Assembly: GCA_947184155.2 (NCBI GenBank)
Contig: CAMXCT020001475.1
Location: forward strand, 47,408 to 111,407
From: Cladocopium goreaui
Taxonomy: Eukaryota; Sar; Dinophyceae; Suessiales; Symbiodiniaceae
Reading direction: 5' to 3'
DNA length: 64,000 nucleotides
In this document: piece by piece, positions 50,640-60,992 of the stretch
Position numbering within the stretch: the stretch's first letter is position 1
Layout: every line of letters begins with the position of its first letter
The notes under the pieces: generated by a model
Told to the model about the DNA's origin: nothing
Seen by the model: the letters and a program-made list of their open reading frames with translations, nothing else
The model's database searches: none
Program-made: the position numbers and the translations under genes

Positions 50640-52070
50640 CATACAGAACTTCACCTTGTCCCCCACTGTGTCTCCCACTGTGTGTGGCACTGTGCCTCCT
50701 ATCTGGAACCTGAAACCCCGTGTTTCCCAGTGTCTTTCCCACTTACCCATCTGGAACCTTGGAACCTTTTCTGCCGCTTTGTCTCCCACCTTGTGTCCCA
50801 AAGACTTGTCTCCTAACTTGTCTCCCACTGTGTGTTGCACCTTGTCTCTCACTCTGTCTCCCACTTCATCTCCCAGCTTGTCTCCGGCGTTTGTGTCTTC
50901 TACTATGAAACTACGTCGCCCGCTTTGCCCCTCACTTTGTCTCCCAGCTTGTGTCCCGCACTTTGTCTTTCACTCTGTCTCCCACTTTGTCTCCCTCTTG
51001 GTCTCAATCTTTGTCCCTGACTTTGTCTCCCAGCTTGTATCTCACTTAGTCTCTCACTTTGTCTCCGACTTTGTCTCCCACTTTGTCTCCCAGCTTGTCT
51101 CTGGTTTTTGCGTCGTGGAGCTTTTGGAAAAGGAGTCACCCGTTGGAAAACCCCTCGAACCGCACAACTCAACTTCGACTTGCGTCATTCGGCAAGTGAG
51201 CCAACTCTCCCAAATTCTCATTCATCTCAACAAAGCCTAGTCGACGAAAAAGGAGTGACCAACAGCTCACAAGCGTTCTCAAGAGTGCCCCTAAAGGCGG
51301 GACTCTCGACTATATCCTCGCAACCGGTAACTTCGTGGGCAGAAGTTACAAAAGCGTTCTCGGCAAAGCCTTTTGAACTTGCCCAACCAGCAAGTTCACT
51401 GAGTTCACGTCCTAGGAGGTAGTTGTACCGGGTCAATTCCCACGCGGTAGTTTCACCCAAGAAGTGATACCACCACGCCCCCTCCCCGGGGTGGTTTTTG
51501 TGTCTTCTACTATTCCACTACCTCACCCACTTTGTCCCTCACTCTGTCTCCCACTTGTTTCCCGCTTTGACCCTGCTTTGTCTCTGACTATGTCTTCCAG
51601 CTTGTCTCCCACTTTGTCTCTACTGTGTTTCTTGCTTTGTCTTTCACTTTATCTCCCACTGACTTTGTTTGCCAACTTGTCTCCGGCTTTGGTGTCTTCC
51701 ACTATTCCACTGTGTATCTCCTTTTGTCCTCCTGTTGGCCCCCGCTTTGTCCCCCACTTTGTCTCCGACTTGTTTCAGATTTTGATAGATTTGTCTCCCA
51801 CTTTGTATATTTTTGTATTCCCTTGTGTCCCCTGTTGTGTCCCCGGCTTTGTCTCCCACTTTGTCTCCTATGTCTCCGACTCAGTCCCCCACTTTGTCTC
51901 CCAGCTTGTGTGCCACTTCAACCCCCACCTCGTCTCCCATCATGTCACCCATTTTGTCTTCTACTTTGTCTCGCAGTTTGTTTCTTCTTTTTTCCGCTTT
52001 ATCTCCAGCTTCGTCCCTCACTTTGTCTCAACCTCGGTCTCCCGCTGCGTCGCCCACTTTGTCTGTCATA
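50640..52070. repeat. TTTGTCTCCCAC minisatellite with higher-order repeats
   Basis: Two tracts (about 50650-51115 and 51525-52070) of variants of ctttgtctcccactttgtct. The phrase gtgtcttctactatt, with variants, occurs near 50890, 51497 and 51691, a larger period. Open frames here are artefacts. The interval 51120-51460 is non-repetitive. Confidence 0.9.
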
Positions 52071-52929
52071 CTGCCTCCACGCTTGGATATAAAATGTGAC
52101 CCAAACATGGACGCTACTCGGGGACCTTCTGACCTTGGAATTTGGAAGCGTCACTGCTGTTGGGTCACCAACTTTTGGCTGATTGAGCTGTTTTGTGATA
52201 TCTGATATTGCAAGATAAAGTAATGTTGTACTTGAGTTGCTTGCCTGAACATACGATGTGGCCAGGCCATGTTGATGAGAGCATTGAGCAGCGTGCTTCG
52301 CTGCTTGCAGCTTTGAAAGTGTTTGGGCTGAATAGATCTCTTTGAGTGCTCTGAAGTCCTATGTTTTAGGATTTTTACAATCATGAATCATGATATATCA
52401 TGATGTTGTAGTCCGCTTCCCGTCCGCAGCCTCACACCTGATTGTGCACTGTCTGTCCTCATCTATGTACAGGTGCACGCACATGCACATCCATTGCACA
52501 TCCTTTCATCGGTACATGCAAACAGACAGACATAGACCAACAGACCCACAGATATTCAAAGGAACAAATGCATTGCACATGGAATACGAGTACATTGCAC
52601 AGCACTGCATGGCATAGGTCTGCGTCACATAACATGACCTTACTTTGCCTGGCATATACTGCATTGATCTGCATTGCATGTCATTGCATTTGTTATACAC
52701 TACATTACGTAAGTTGCTTCCACTGTAGACAATGCATGCAGCGTGCTCAAACGCACACACACACACACAGACACACAGATGCCCATGCACATAGCATGAC
52801 ATGTCCAGAAATTTCCTTGCAATGCGGGACCCGCAGGCCAAGCTGGATACGCCTGATAGCCAACGGTCACCTAGCAAGCGTGGCCCTAAGTTGTTTAATT
52901 TTCCCTGCCAACATGTATTTGCAATTGCA

Positions 52930-54480
52930 GTGGATGCCCAGATTTTGAAACCTTTCGAGAGAAGGGAGAAGATTCATGAAGATATAAGAGATGGATAGAA
53001 ATGGCAGGGTGTGCTTTTCCTGGAGGGTGTTGCTGCCGCCCTGGATGCTGCTCTTTCTGTTGCTACTGTAGCTGTGATTGCAAAGTTGCTGCAGAAATCA
53101 TGGACGGTGAGGTGTCGCTCTTTGTGTCAGAGAACTGCTGTTCCCATGTGTATGGCCTGCATGGCTACTGTGTTTGATACTAGCTTTGGGCGCCGTGAGT
53201 GAGCAGTAGATTCCGGTTAGTATTGAAAGCACCTGCAGTGGATTTCAACTAAAAGAAACCACACGAAAGCGGAGCCTGAGTTGGAATACTTGATGCAGCT
53301 GCTTCTACCACAGGGCCTGAAGGATTGAATCACTCAGAAATAGCCCCTCCTCTTGTTGATCCTGTACTGCTGTTGATTCTGATAGTGCCACAGGAGGCTG
53401 TGCCTCTTTTGTTTCCGATTGCACTTGCCGCAACGGTCACAGCTACCACCGGCAATGGTTGTCGCTCTTGTCGGTGTCATTCGTTCGCTTTGTGGGTGTG
53501 TCAATGTTGGTCTTGATGTGTTTGGAGTTGTCATTGCTGCTCAGTCCATCGTGCCTTGTTGTCATCAGTCCGTGCAAGGCTTGTGAATGATGGAAAGCCA
53601 GTGCTGCTCATGCTTGCGGAGGTGAGAGCAGGATGGACGTTCAACTTCTTTCTTCCTGATTCTTCCCGCTACCCAAGCGTCCCGAGTGAATGTTGATTTC
53701 CAAATCACAGCTGACTGGAAAGCCACAATCTTGTTGCTCCTCACAGCTTCTGGCGTAGTGTCATGGGTGAACTTTAGGGAGATGAGGCCATACCAAACTG
53801 AGCTAGCACTCGGCTGCTGAGCCTGACATAGTGATTTTCAGGTACTACAAAACGTCAGCTTTGTAGTCTCAGAAGGACTTTGAACAAACCTTTGGCAACC
53901 ACTGAATGAATTCATCTAATTTAAATACGTTGAAACTAGCTGCATAAGGATCTTGGCAGCTGGCATGGTAAGATTTGCGAGTCCATAGGAGCCCATGGGA
54001 GTCCATGGGAGTCCATGAGTCAGCTTTGCATTGCTTGGCATTTTGGAGACAACGCTGCCAGGCTTCGGGAGAAGCTGAGACGCAAGAAGTGTCTGTGTAC
54101 CTTGGCCGCTCAATTTTGGAGCGTAGAAAACCTGGAGCATCCGGACAAAAATGGAAAAGAACTGGACAAAAGAAATGGATATATAATGATATATAAAAGA
54201 TATGTTCTCATGTTCTTTGATACGTTTTTCAGCAGTAGTAGCTGTTGGGTTTCAACTGGGATGGGAATGTTATTTCATATGACTGGTGTTTAACCAGTCC
54301 CTTTGTTGCGATCTTGGAACTTCCTATGTGCTCTGACTCTTCCAGTCTAATTTTGGTACATGTTCCATGCCAGGCCCGTCCCGCCAGTCATTGATATTGA
54401 TGACGAGGACATGATTTGGAGTCGCACTGCTTTCCGGATTTTTGAGGATGCCAGAAACGGTGCAGGCAACGCCACCGCGA
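52930..54480 (+). other. Scattered exon-like stretches, unidentified
   Basis: Open stretches bounded by AG and a usable donor include 52932-52988 (DAQILKPFERREKIHEDIR), 53009-53095 (VLFLEGVAAALDAALSVATV), about 53546-53621 (RALLSSVRARLVNDGKPVLL) and 54371-54470 (PPVIDIDDEDMIWSRTAFRI, FEDARNG). They could be exons of the gene starting at 50249, or chance open frames. No family was recognised. Low-complexity codon runs in 53320-53470 argue for caution. Confidence 0.25.
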
Positions 54481-54650
54481 TGCAACTCAATAGGACTAGA
54501 ATGAAGTCTCTCCAATTGCCAGCTTTGAAAAAAACCGCATTCACTGGGACAGAGGTGCCAGCACGACCCGAAATGTGGGCCAGTTGCAGCGTGAGTTGTT
54601 CGTCCTTACCAAAGTGCCACTGCCCTCCTGCTGTACCGATGCCTGGTGAT

Positions 54651-55226
54651 ATAACATGATATATATATATATGTTATGTATTACTATCACATATAAAATA
54701 TAAAATATACATATACAGTTTAATTCAATATATATATATTATACAATATAGATAATCATTATATATTATATATAGTACATCTCATAATATATTAGATATA
54801 ATATGTGAGATAAAAGATTATATATATAATATATATAAGACACACTATACAATATTTAAGTTATGAAAAACACATATGATATGTAATTTGAATGATAATT
54901 AATGTACACGATATATTTAACATTTAATATATCACATATATAGTATATAATATATAAATATTACATTACATATAATATTGAATACATATACAATATATCA
55001 TGTAAAATACATAAACTAGAATATATATATATATAATAATATACAACATACAATATACCATCTATACAATATATATAATATACATTATATTATATACAAT
55101 ATATATATATATACAACATATTATATCTACTATACAATATATTATAAACAATATATAACATACACTATATGATATATACTATATAATCACACACACACAC
55201 ATATATAAATTACATAATGTATAGAT
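54651..55226. repeat. AT-rich tatata region, left of the DIRS-like element
   Basis: Low-complexity at/ata/tat sequence ending at the element's left repeat A1. Confidence 0.95.
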
Positions 55227-55312
55227 ATTGCCTCTACTTGTAGTTGATTGATAGAGCCAGCTGATGTTTGATTTTGTGGGGCCGTCTGTATCTCAAGACT
55301 CCCATTGTTCAG
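55227..55312 (+). repeat. Left split repeat A1
   Basis: The 86 bases from attgcctctacttg to cccattgttcag match A2 and A3 with about one substitution. It lies directly before the first ORF (ATG 55319). Confidence 0.92.
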
Positions 55313-55318
55313 TGTGAC

Positions 55319-55666
55319 ATGGACGGGGCCCATCTTGCTGCTGGCGCCCTTGGATTTGCAGTTGGGTGGCTGGTGCGCTTCATCAATACCGAGAAGGTAG
55401 AGGTGCCCAGCTGTCCGCCCTGCCGCTGCGAGTGTGCGTGCCAGCTTCTGCAGCCACTGGAAAGCAACTCAAGCACTCCATCCATCTACTCGTGGCTTGG
55501 TGCATTGTGTTGCATAGGTGTCTTGGCAGATAACGCTGTACTGGCGTGCAAGGTTTCCTTTGTCTGTAAGGTTGGAGAACAGGAGTTAGCAATTTCAGTG
55601 AAGGGCAAAGCCAAGGGTCAAGGTGTATACAATCCAGTTAGAGGGTTTCAACTGACTCAAGGATGA
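55319..55666 (+). CDS. Small cysteine-rich membrane ORF of the DIRS-like element
   Basis: ATG at 55319 opens a 115-codon frame. It has a hydrophobic segment (LAAGALGFAVGWLVRFI, about residues 5-22), a Cys cluster CPPCRCECACQ (about residues 32-42), and a second hydrophobic segment (YSWLGALCCIGVLADNAV). It ends TGA at 55664, overlapping the next ATG as ATGA. A two-segment membrane protein at the start of a retroelement is unusual. I recognise no family. Confidence 0.6.
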   Translation: MDGAHLAAGALGFAVGWLVRFINTEKVEVPSCPPCRCECACQLLQPLESNSSTPSIYSWLGALCCIGVLADNAVLACKVSFVCKVGEQELAISVKGKAKGQGVYNPVRGFQLTQG

Positions 55667-56839
55667 ATTACCAACCAGGGGATGTACTGTTCATCAATTA
55701 CGGGGAACAGCCACCTGTCTATAACACTCGAGTGATCCTTTCAGTGGTCGACCATAGCTCGCAAGAGTACATCGTATTGACGCCAGACCATGACGTCTAC
55801 TGCGAGATGCTCAACTTGAGAAATGATGACATCCAAAGCCTCCATCCTGCTGGGCCAAACGGATCCATTCCTGCTGATGTCCCCGGTCCTCAAGTGTATG
55901 GATTCCAACCCATCACACCAGCTCAGTTGGCTGAGTTTATGCAAGCTGGGCGTGATGAAGCGGTAGCTGAGAGAAATCGAAGAGGAATCCAGCCTGGACC
56001 AGTTGCAGGCGGTGAACGTTTTTGGGTGCTTGCTGAACACGTCGAGGGAAGGTGCATTGGAGATAAAGTTAGTCCTCCTCCTGGCGCACCAGTTTTAGGA
56101 AGCTATGGCCTCATGGAAGTTACTGACTCCAAGCAGAAGACGCGTCCTTGCCTCATCCGACAATTGACTGCTGAGGATTTAGGGTCATGCTGTGATGAGC
56201 GCCTCATCCTTGCTCGGAGCAGCACTGCCAAAGAGGGGGAAGAGCTTTCGTCTTCAGACGACATTCGGACCATGGCCGTGCATTGCACCGTACATGGAGA
56301 ACGCCGCAGGGGCTTCAAAGACGCCGTCGGCGAGATGGTGTCCACGGAGATGGATGATTTTCCGTTTGAGCCACGTACATGTCTTGAGTACTTGAAAGCA
56401 ATCTCCACAGTTGCGGAGAGCTCGTACGGTCAGCACCTGGCCTGGGTCCAACAGGCCAGGATCCCGTGCCATTTTTGAGGATCAGACACTTTCCCAAATT
56501 TTGGACACAGCGATTTGCTACGATTGCCTTCAGGTGTCCAACCTGGCCAGCTTTGAACTTCTTGTCCGCAGGAAGCAGCTTCTGGCGGAAGCTCATTCCC
56601 ACAACCCAGCGGCTCCATCATATGAAGGTGCTGACTACTGGATGGGCAACAAGTACAAACATGGTGGCGCCATCGTCGTTCCAAGCCTCACGGAGCATGT
56701 CAGTAAGAAGCTGCAGGCCGATTCACAGATCTTGAAAGAACGCGGAAAGTTGGAAGAGGCAAAAGGTCGTGGCCGAGGCCGTGGCAATCCTCAAGGTGGC
56801 CCCCGTGACAAGAAGGCTACGGGGGCGGAGCAAGGCTAG
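55663..56839 (+). pseudogene. Gag-like ORF of the DIRS-like element, frameshifted
   Basis: ATG 55663 opens a 271-codon frame (GDVLFINYGEQPPVYNTRVI, VYGFQPITPAQLAEFMQAGR). Near 56,460 the frame passes to another that reads SRAIFEDQTLSQILDTAICY, YWMGNKYKHGGAIVV and ends in a basic tail KGRGRGRGNPQGGPRDKK (stop after 56836). The basic tail and position before RT indicate Gag. The overlap ATGA with the previous ORF suggests termination-reinitiation. Confidence 0.6.
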
Positions 56840-56900
56840 TGAAAGAATCACTGCTGGGAGTGCGGCGGCCCAGCAGTAGAGGCAGCCGCTTGTTTTTTGC

Positions 56901-58092
56901 ATGATGAGATACAACTCTCTTGGCACAGATGGGCGTCAGCGGGATGTGTTCCCCTTGCCAACAGTACAAACTTCAGGTAAGGTGGTGCATTGTGTCTCTA
57001 GGTCTGTCGCTCGTCGAATTCAGCGTCGTGATCGCCTCTGGAAACGGGTCAACAGGGCCATCCTTTCCTTGAATTCACTTTACTATGGTCACGATGGTCG
57101 GTATGTTCGTGTTGCAGTTGAAGATTTGAGTCAGCTGCCCCTTGTCCAGAAGGAGGCCATACTCAGGATCAGACAGCAGTTGAAGTGTCTGGGACCACCT
57201 CCTGACCATGCAAGCTACCAGGGAGCCTTGTCTGCGCTCCGGGTTTCCAGCTCAGCTTACGTTGAGGCTGAAGCTGGCGTTGGGGAAGTGGTTAGCATGA
57301 ACTTTGCTGCACTGTCACTGCCTTCAGGGAATGTGGCCGGTGTGGATCTGGCATGTTCACTTTCCGGCAGCATTCCTGATGTGGTGTTGAATTATGAGGA
57401 GCACATGCTACAAGATGCAGGCACATGGATGGACTTGGAAGAAATAGCTGGTAAGATAAAAACCTATGATGACCCTCAGGGCTATATTGGTTTCCTATGT
57501 TGTTTGCATGAGTGTGATATTTTGGGCTTCACTTCTACTTGTCGTGGTAGGGTCGGTGCTTTTGCTGTAAGTAAGAAACCTAAATTTGTTGATGGCAAGA
57601 GAGTTGACCGTCAAAGGTTGGTTCTGGATTGTAGAAGTACAAACTTGCAGTTCAAGGCGCCCCCTATTACCAGACTGGGCTCTTTGTCCTCATTGGGTGA
57701 GTTGGAAGTGCCTTCAGATCACACCATGTACATGGCTGGAGCTGACATCAGAGATTGCTTTTATGGCTGCCGGTGCCCCCCAGGTTTGGAAGACTTTTTC
57801 TGCCTGAAAGATGACCTCACCTTTGCGGAATGGGATTTGGTTACAGGTGGGAACGGTGATGCTTCTATGCTGGGCCCTCGTATTTGTCATTGTATTAAAT
57901 TACTGTTTTACCTATGGGATTCACCTGGTCCTTTTATATCATACAAGCGTTGCACGAGCAGATCATGCACACCCTCCTCCTTCTCTATCAGGTAAAGATG
58001 TAGCAGCAATGCCTTACTGCGACAATGAGTCCATTCCATTTCGCTTGACGCTGCCGCCTGTCAGGATGGTGCCGACAACATCTGTGCTGGGT
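56901..58092 (+). pseudogene. Reverse transcriptase of the DIRS-like element, frameshifted
   Basis: The frame 56901-57995 starts with a basic region (RSVARRIQRRDRLWKRVNRA) and a connector, then QRLVLDCRSTNLQFKAPPIT and motif A MAGADIRDCFYGC (near 57740). Motif B lies in another frame, TVLPMGFTWSFYIIQALHEQ (57900-57960). Motif C is MPYCDN (about 58008-58025), with Asn in place of the second Asp of the usual YxDD. Frame changes near 57,870 and 57,990 show at least two indels. Confidence 0.75.
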
Positions 58093-59010
58093 TGCGCAGC
58101 GCTGGCTTCGAACTTCACGAGGAGGTCGGAGCAAGCACACTGTTTCCAACTCTTGGTGGCGTGGTGGCTGGGGTGGAGGGTGCAGTCAAACCGAGCAGTA
58201 ATAGGCTTTGGAATCTTATATTTGCTTTTGAATATGCTTCGGAAGCAGTCGTCTCAACAGATTTGGTTCAACGGCTTTTGGGGCATGCAATGGTTGTTTG
58301 TGTTTTACATCGAGGTGGTATGTCTATCTTCCGATATTTATATGATTTTGTGCAACGTGGGGGGCCTCCTAGAAAGCTCAACCGTTCTGAGTCAAGTGAG
58401 TGCAAGACCTTTGTGGGCATATGCTCTGATGCTTCTCCTGAAGGTTTTGGCATCTGCGAGCTGGAATCAGACTTTGTCTCTGCTCGCGCTTTGGGCAAGT
58501 GGCAAGAGCGCTGGCGCTTCCGGAGATTGGCGCCGGAGGAGTGGAAGCCTCGCCAACGTAGTTCAGGCTGGGATCCTTTGGGGGATGTCCGGACAGCAAA
58601 GGGCAGCTTGGCGGAGTTTGATGATTTGGACAACTACATTGAGAATGAAGTCTTCCCTGAGGTTCCCCTTGAATTGATGATTCCTGAAAAGTGGAAGACA
58701 GTGTCAATGGGCAAATGGAAGCACGGCCATGAGCATATCACTCTGAAAGAAGGTAGGTCTTTGGTGCTAGCTGTTCGTAGAATGACAAGGGCGTCTCAGC
58801 AGCGAGGGCTCAAACATGTCGTGCTGCGAGATAACTTGTCACTTTGTTTTGCAGTTGGGAAGGGTGGGTGCCACAATTTCCAGCTGCTTCGCGTTATTCA
58901 GAAGTTGAGTGCTCTGTGCCTTTCCTCTGGCATTCTCCTCCGTCCCCGCTGGGTTCGACCCGAGATTAATGTTGCGGACGGACCATCGCGAGGGCAACTC
59001 AGTCCGGGTC
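58092..59010 (+). CDS. RNase H domain of the DIRS-like element
   Basis: This frame reads TFVGICSDASPEGFGICELE (first Asp), EHITLKEGRSLVLAVRRMTR (Glu), KHVVLRDNLSLCFAVGKG (Asp) and INVADGPSRG (last Asp), the RNase HI order typical of DIRS elements. It continues from the RT palm (LHEEVGASTLFPTLGGVVAG). The frame stays open to 60233, but beyond about 59010 the real product is the recombinase in another frame. Confidence 0.75.
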
Positions 59011-60258
59011 CTTATCAAAAAGATTGGGGCCTTGGTGCGGGACACGTCAAGGACAGCGAGAACTCCCAAGGCAGTTCAAGTTGTCAAGAAGAGGATGGGC
59101 GTGTTGCGATCTCTAACGTCAAAGGCTTCATGGCCTCAGTTTCAGGAGAAGAAGAAGGGCCAAAAGAGAACTTTGAATGCTGGCCCGTGCCCTCACAAGC
59201 CTCCGAAAGCCAGGAGGGTCGTCAATCGTATCCCCAAAGAGCTGGAGGAAGGTGTGGGAACCAGGGCAAGGCAGAATCGCCTGACAGTCCTGGAGACCCG
59301 GAGCGTGAGTGCAGAGATTCAGCACCAGTACCAGGGCTACTTCAGCAAGTTCGAGGACTTTTGCAAGCTGAACGGCGTTGGGTTCCCAATCAGTCCATTG
59401 GATGCCGATCCACTTTTGGCCGATTTTCTCGACCTGCTGTACCTAGATGGCAAGTCAGCAAGGGAAGGCGAGAAGACCGTAGCGGCCTTGGAGTTTCATC
59501 AGATCGCCTTGAAAGGGCATCTCCCTCGTTCAAAGAGGGCACTCAGAGGCTGGCGAAAAGCCGTCCTGCCTTCCAGCAGATTGCCAATGCCCAGACCTGT
59601 TATGTTCGGTCTAGCCATGAACTTGCTCGCAGAGAACAAAACGGACATGGCTCTATTGGTGCTGGTGGCTTTTCACCTTTACTTGCGCCCGGGAGAAGGA
59701 CTGGACCTGAGAAAGAAGAATGTAGTTCCTCCCGTCCGTCAGGCAGGCAAACAGTTCCAGCACATCACGGTGATCATTCGAGACCAGGAGGATGGCCGCC
59801 CAGACAAAATTGCTGTGTTCGACAACAGCCTGCCACTGGACGACAAGAGGGTAGACTACATGGGATCAGCCTTGCTAGACAAAGCCAAGTCAGTTCCACG
59901 TCCCACAGATCGGATCTTCAATTTCTCCATGGAAGACTTCCGGAAAGCCTTTGTAAAAGCAGGGGAGGACTTAGGGCTTGCCTCCCTCCATCCATACCAA
60001 CTCCGGCATGGCGGTGCCACGGAGGACCTTGCCTCCAAGCGCCGAGACTTTCAAGGTGTGAAGGCAAGAGGAAGGTGGAAAACGGATCAGAGTGTGAGAA
60101 GGTATGCGAAGATCGGTCGCATCCAGCAGTTGCTGGCTCAGATGACTTCCAGCGACAAAAGCTTCTGCAAATGGAGCGAAATGAACATGAGAAGGATGAT
60201 GTCGGGCCAGTGGCCCCCAAGAAGTCCAAGTGAGCCATGCTGCGAGGGATCTTTCTGA
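58909..60258 (+). CDS. Tyrosine recombinase of the DIRS-like element
   Basis: The recombinase would integrate the circular DNA intermediate of a DIRS element. The frame has a basic N-terminus, a SAM-like DNA-binding part (IQHQYQGYFSKFEDFCKLNG, LLADFLDLLYLDGKSAREGE) and a catalytic domain: Arg in LYLRPGEGLDLRK (59683-59700), Arg-His in HPYQLRHGGATEDL (about 59990-60016), GRWKTDQSVRRYAK with the Trp and catalytic Tyr (about 60075-60111). The order R...(H)xxRH...W...Y is complete, so it may be intact. Its 5' part overlaps the RNase H frame; the exact start is not known. It overlaps the next ORF by about 29 bases. Confidence 0.88.
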   Translation: MLCAFPLAFSSVPAGFDPRLMLRTDHREGNSVRVLIKKIGALVRDTSRTARTPKAVQVVKKRMGVLRSLTSKASWPQFQEKKKGQKRTLNAGPCPHKPPKARRVVNRIPKELEEGVGTRARQNRLTVLETRSVSAEIQHQYQGYFSKFEDFCKLNGVGFPISPLDADPLLADFLDLLYLDGKSAREGEKTVAALEFHQIALKGHLPRSKRALRGWRKAVLPSSRLPMPRPVMFGLAMNLLAENKTDMALLVLVAFHLYLRPGEGLDLRKKNVVPPVRQAGKQFQHITVIIRDQEDGRPDKIAVFDNSLPLDDKRVDYMGSALLDKAKSVPRPTDRIFNFSMEDFRKAFVKAGEDLGLASLHPYQLRHGGATEDLASKRRDFQGVKARGRWKTDQSVRRYAKIGRIQQLLAQMTSSDKSFCKWSEMNMRRMMSGQWPPRSPSEPCCEGSF

Positions 60259-60960
60259 TAAGACTGTACCACGGCCTCATCGTTTTGCCCTAGAGATTTT
60301 TGCTGGTTCAGCGCGAGTTTCACAAGCACTTTGCGATGTCGGCATTCCTACATATCCCATTGATATTTGCTTGTTTCCTTCCCACAATGTCTTGGATCCA
60401 CTGGTGCACACATATATTCGTAATCTGATGTTATCTGGGCGGATCTTGTTGATCTGGTTGGGGATGCCATGTGCAACTTTTTCGAGAGCACGTTGAAACG
60501 ATGGGAGGGGACCGGGGCCTCTACGTGATTTGGACCATGTCATGGGACTACTGACTACTTGGTTTGTCGTACAATGATCGTTTGAGGGAAACACTCTATT
60601 CTTCTTTTCTATGGACATATTACGATTGGCCCTGTCGTTGTTCAAAATCCCCTTACGAGTTTGGCTTGGTGTATGTCACCCATGAAAAACTTTTTGGCTT
60701 CTCCTCATGTTCATCTGTGTGATCTGGATTTCGGTCAATTTGGAGAACGATGGCAAAAACCTACAAGACTGCTGTATCGTGGGTTGGATCTTTCTTCACT
60801 GGCTGTTCAATGTCAAGGCACCCACATGAGTTGTTCTCATTCCAAACGGCCTCACATTCCCTTGGTGGGCAAAGACTCCGCGGGCATGTGGTGGACTCGC
60901 AGAGCGCAGCCTTTCGCACAGCTGGCGCTGCAGCAGCTGCATGGTGGCAAGGCTGGCTGA
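60230..60960 (+). pseudogene. Cytosine-methyltransferase-like ORF at the 3' end of the DIRS-like element
   Basis: The first frame reads RFALEIFAGSARVSQALCDV (motif I-like), PIDICLF (acidic strand end), and LIWLGMPCATFSRAR (motif IV-like with PC). It is stopped at 60494, then continues out of frame as GPVVVQNPLTSLAWCMSPM (motif VI-like, QNP for ENP/ENV) and HVHLCDLDFGQFGERWQKPT. The frame starts with GTG at 60230, overlapping the recombinase end. A methyltransferase-like ORF in the third place after RT and recombinase is the main oddity of the element. The copy is inactive by frameshift. Confidence 0.6.
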
Positions 60961-60992
60961 TCCACTGAGAGGCCATAGCACAGCGTGGTTAG

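Noticed and set aside
50628..52099. Cys/Leu/Ser/Pro-rich open frames
   Set aside because: Read-through of the ctttgtctccca minisatellite in three frames.
59011..60233. Continuation of the 713-codon frame past RNase H
   Set aside because: It overlaps the recombinase frame, has low-complexity Gln/Gly/Ser/Arg composition and no recognisable domain; a shadow frame.
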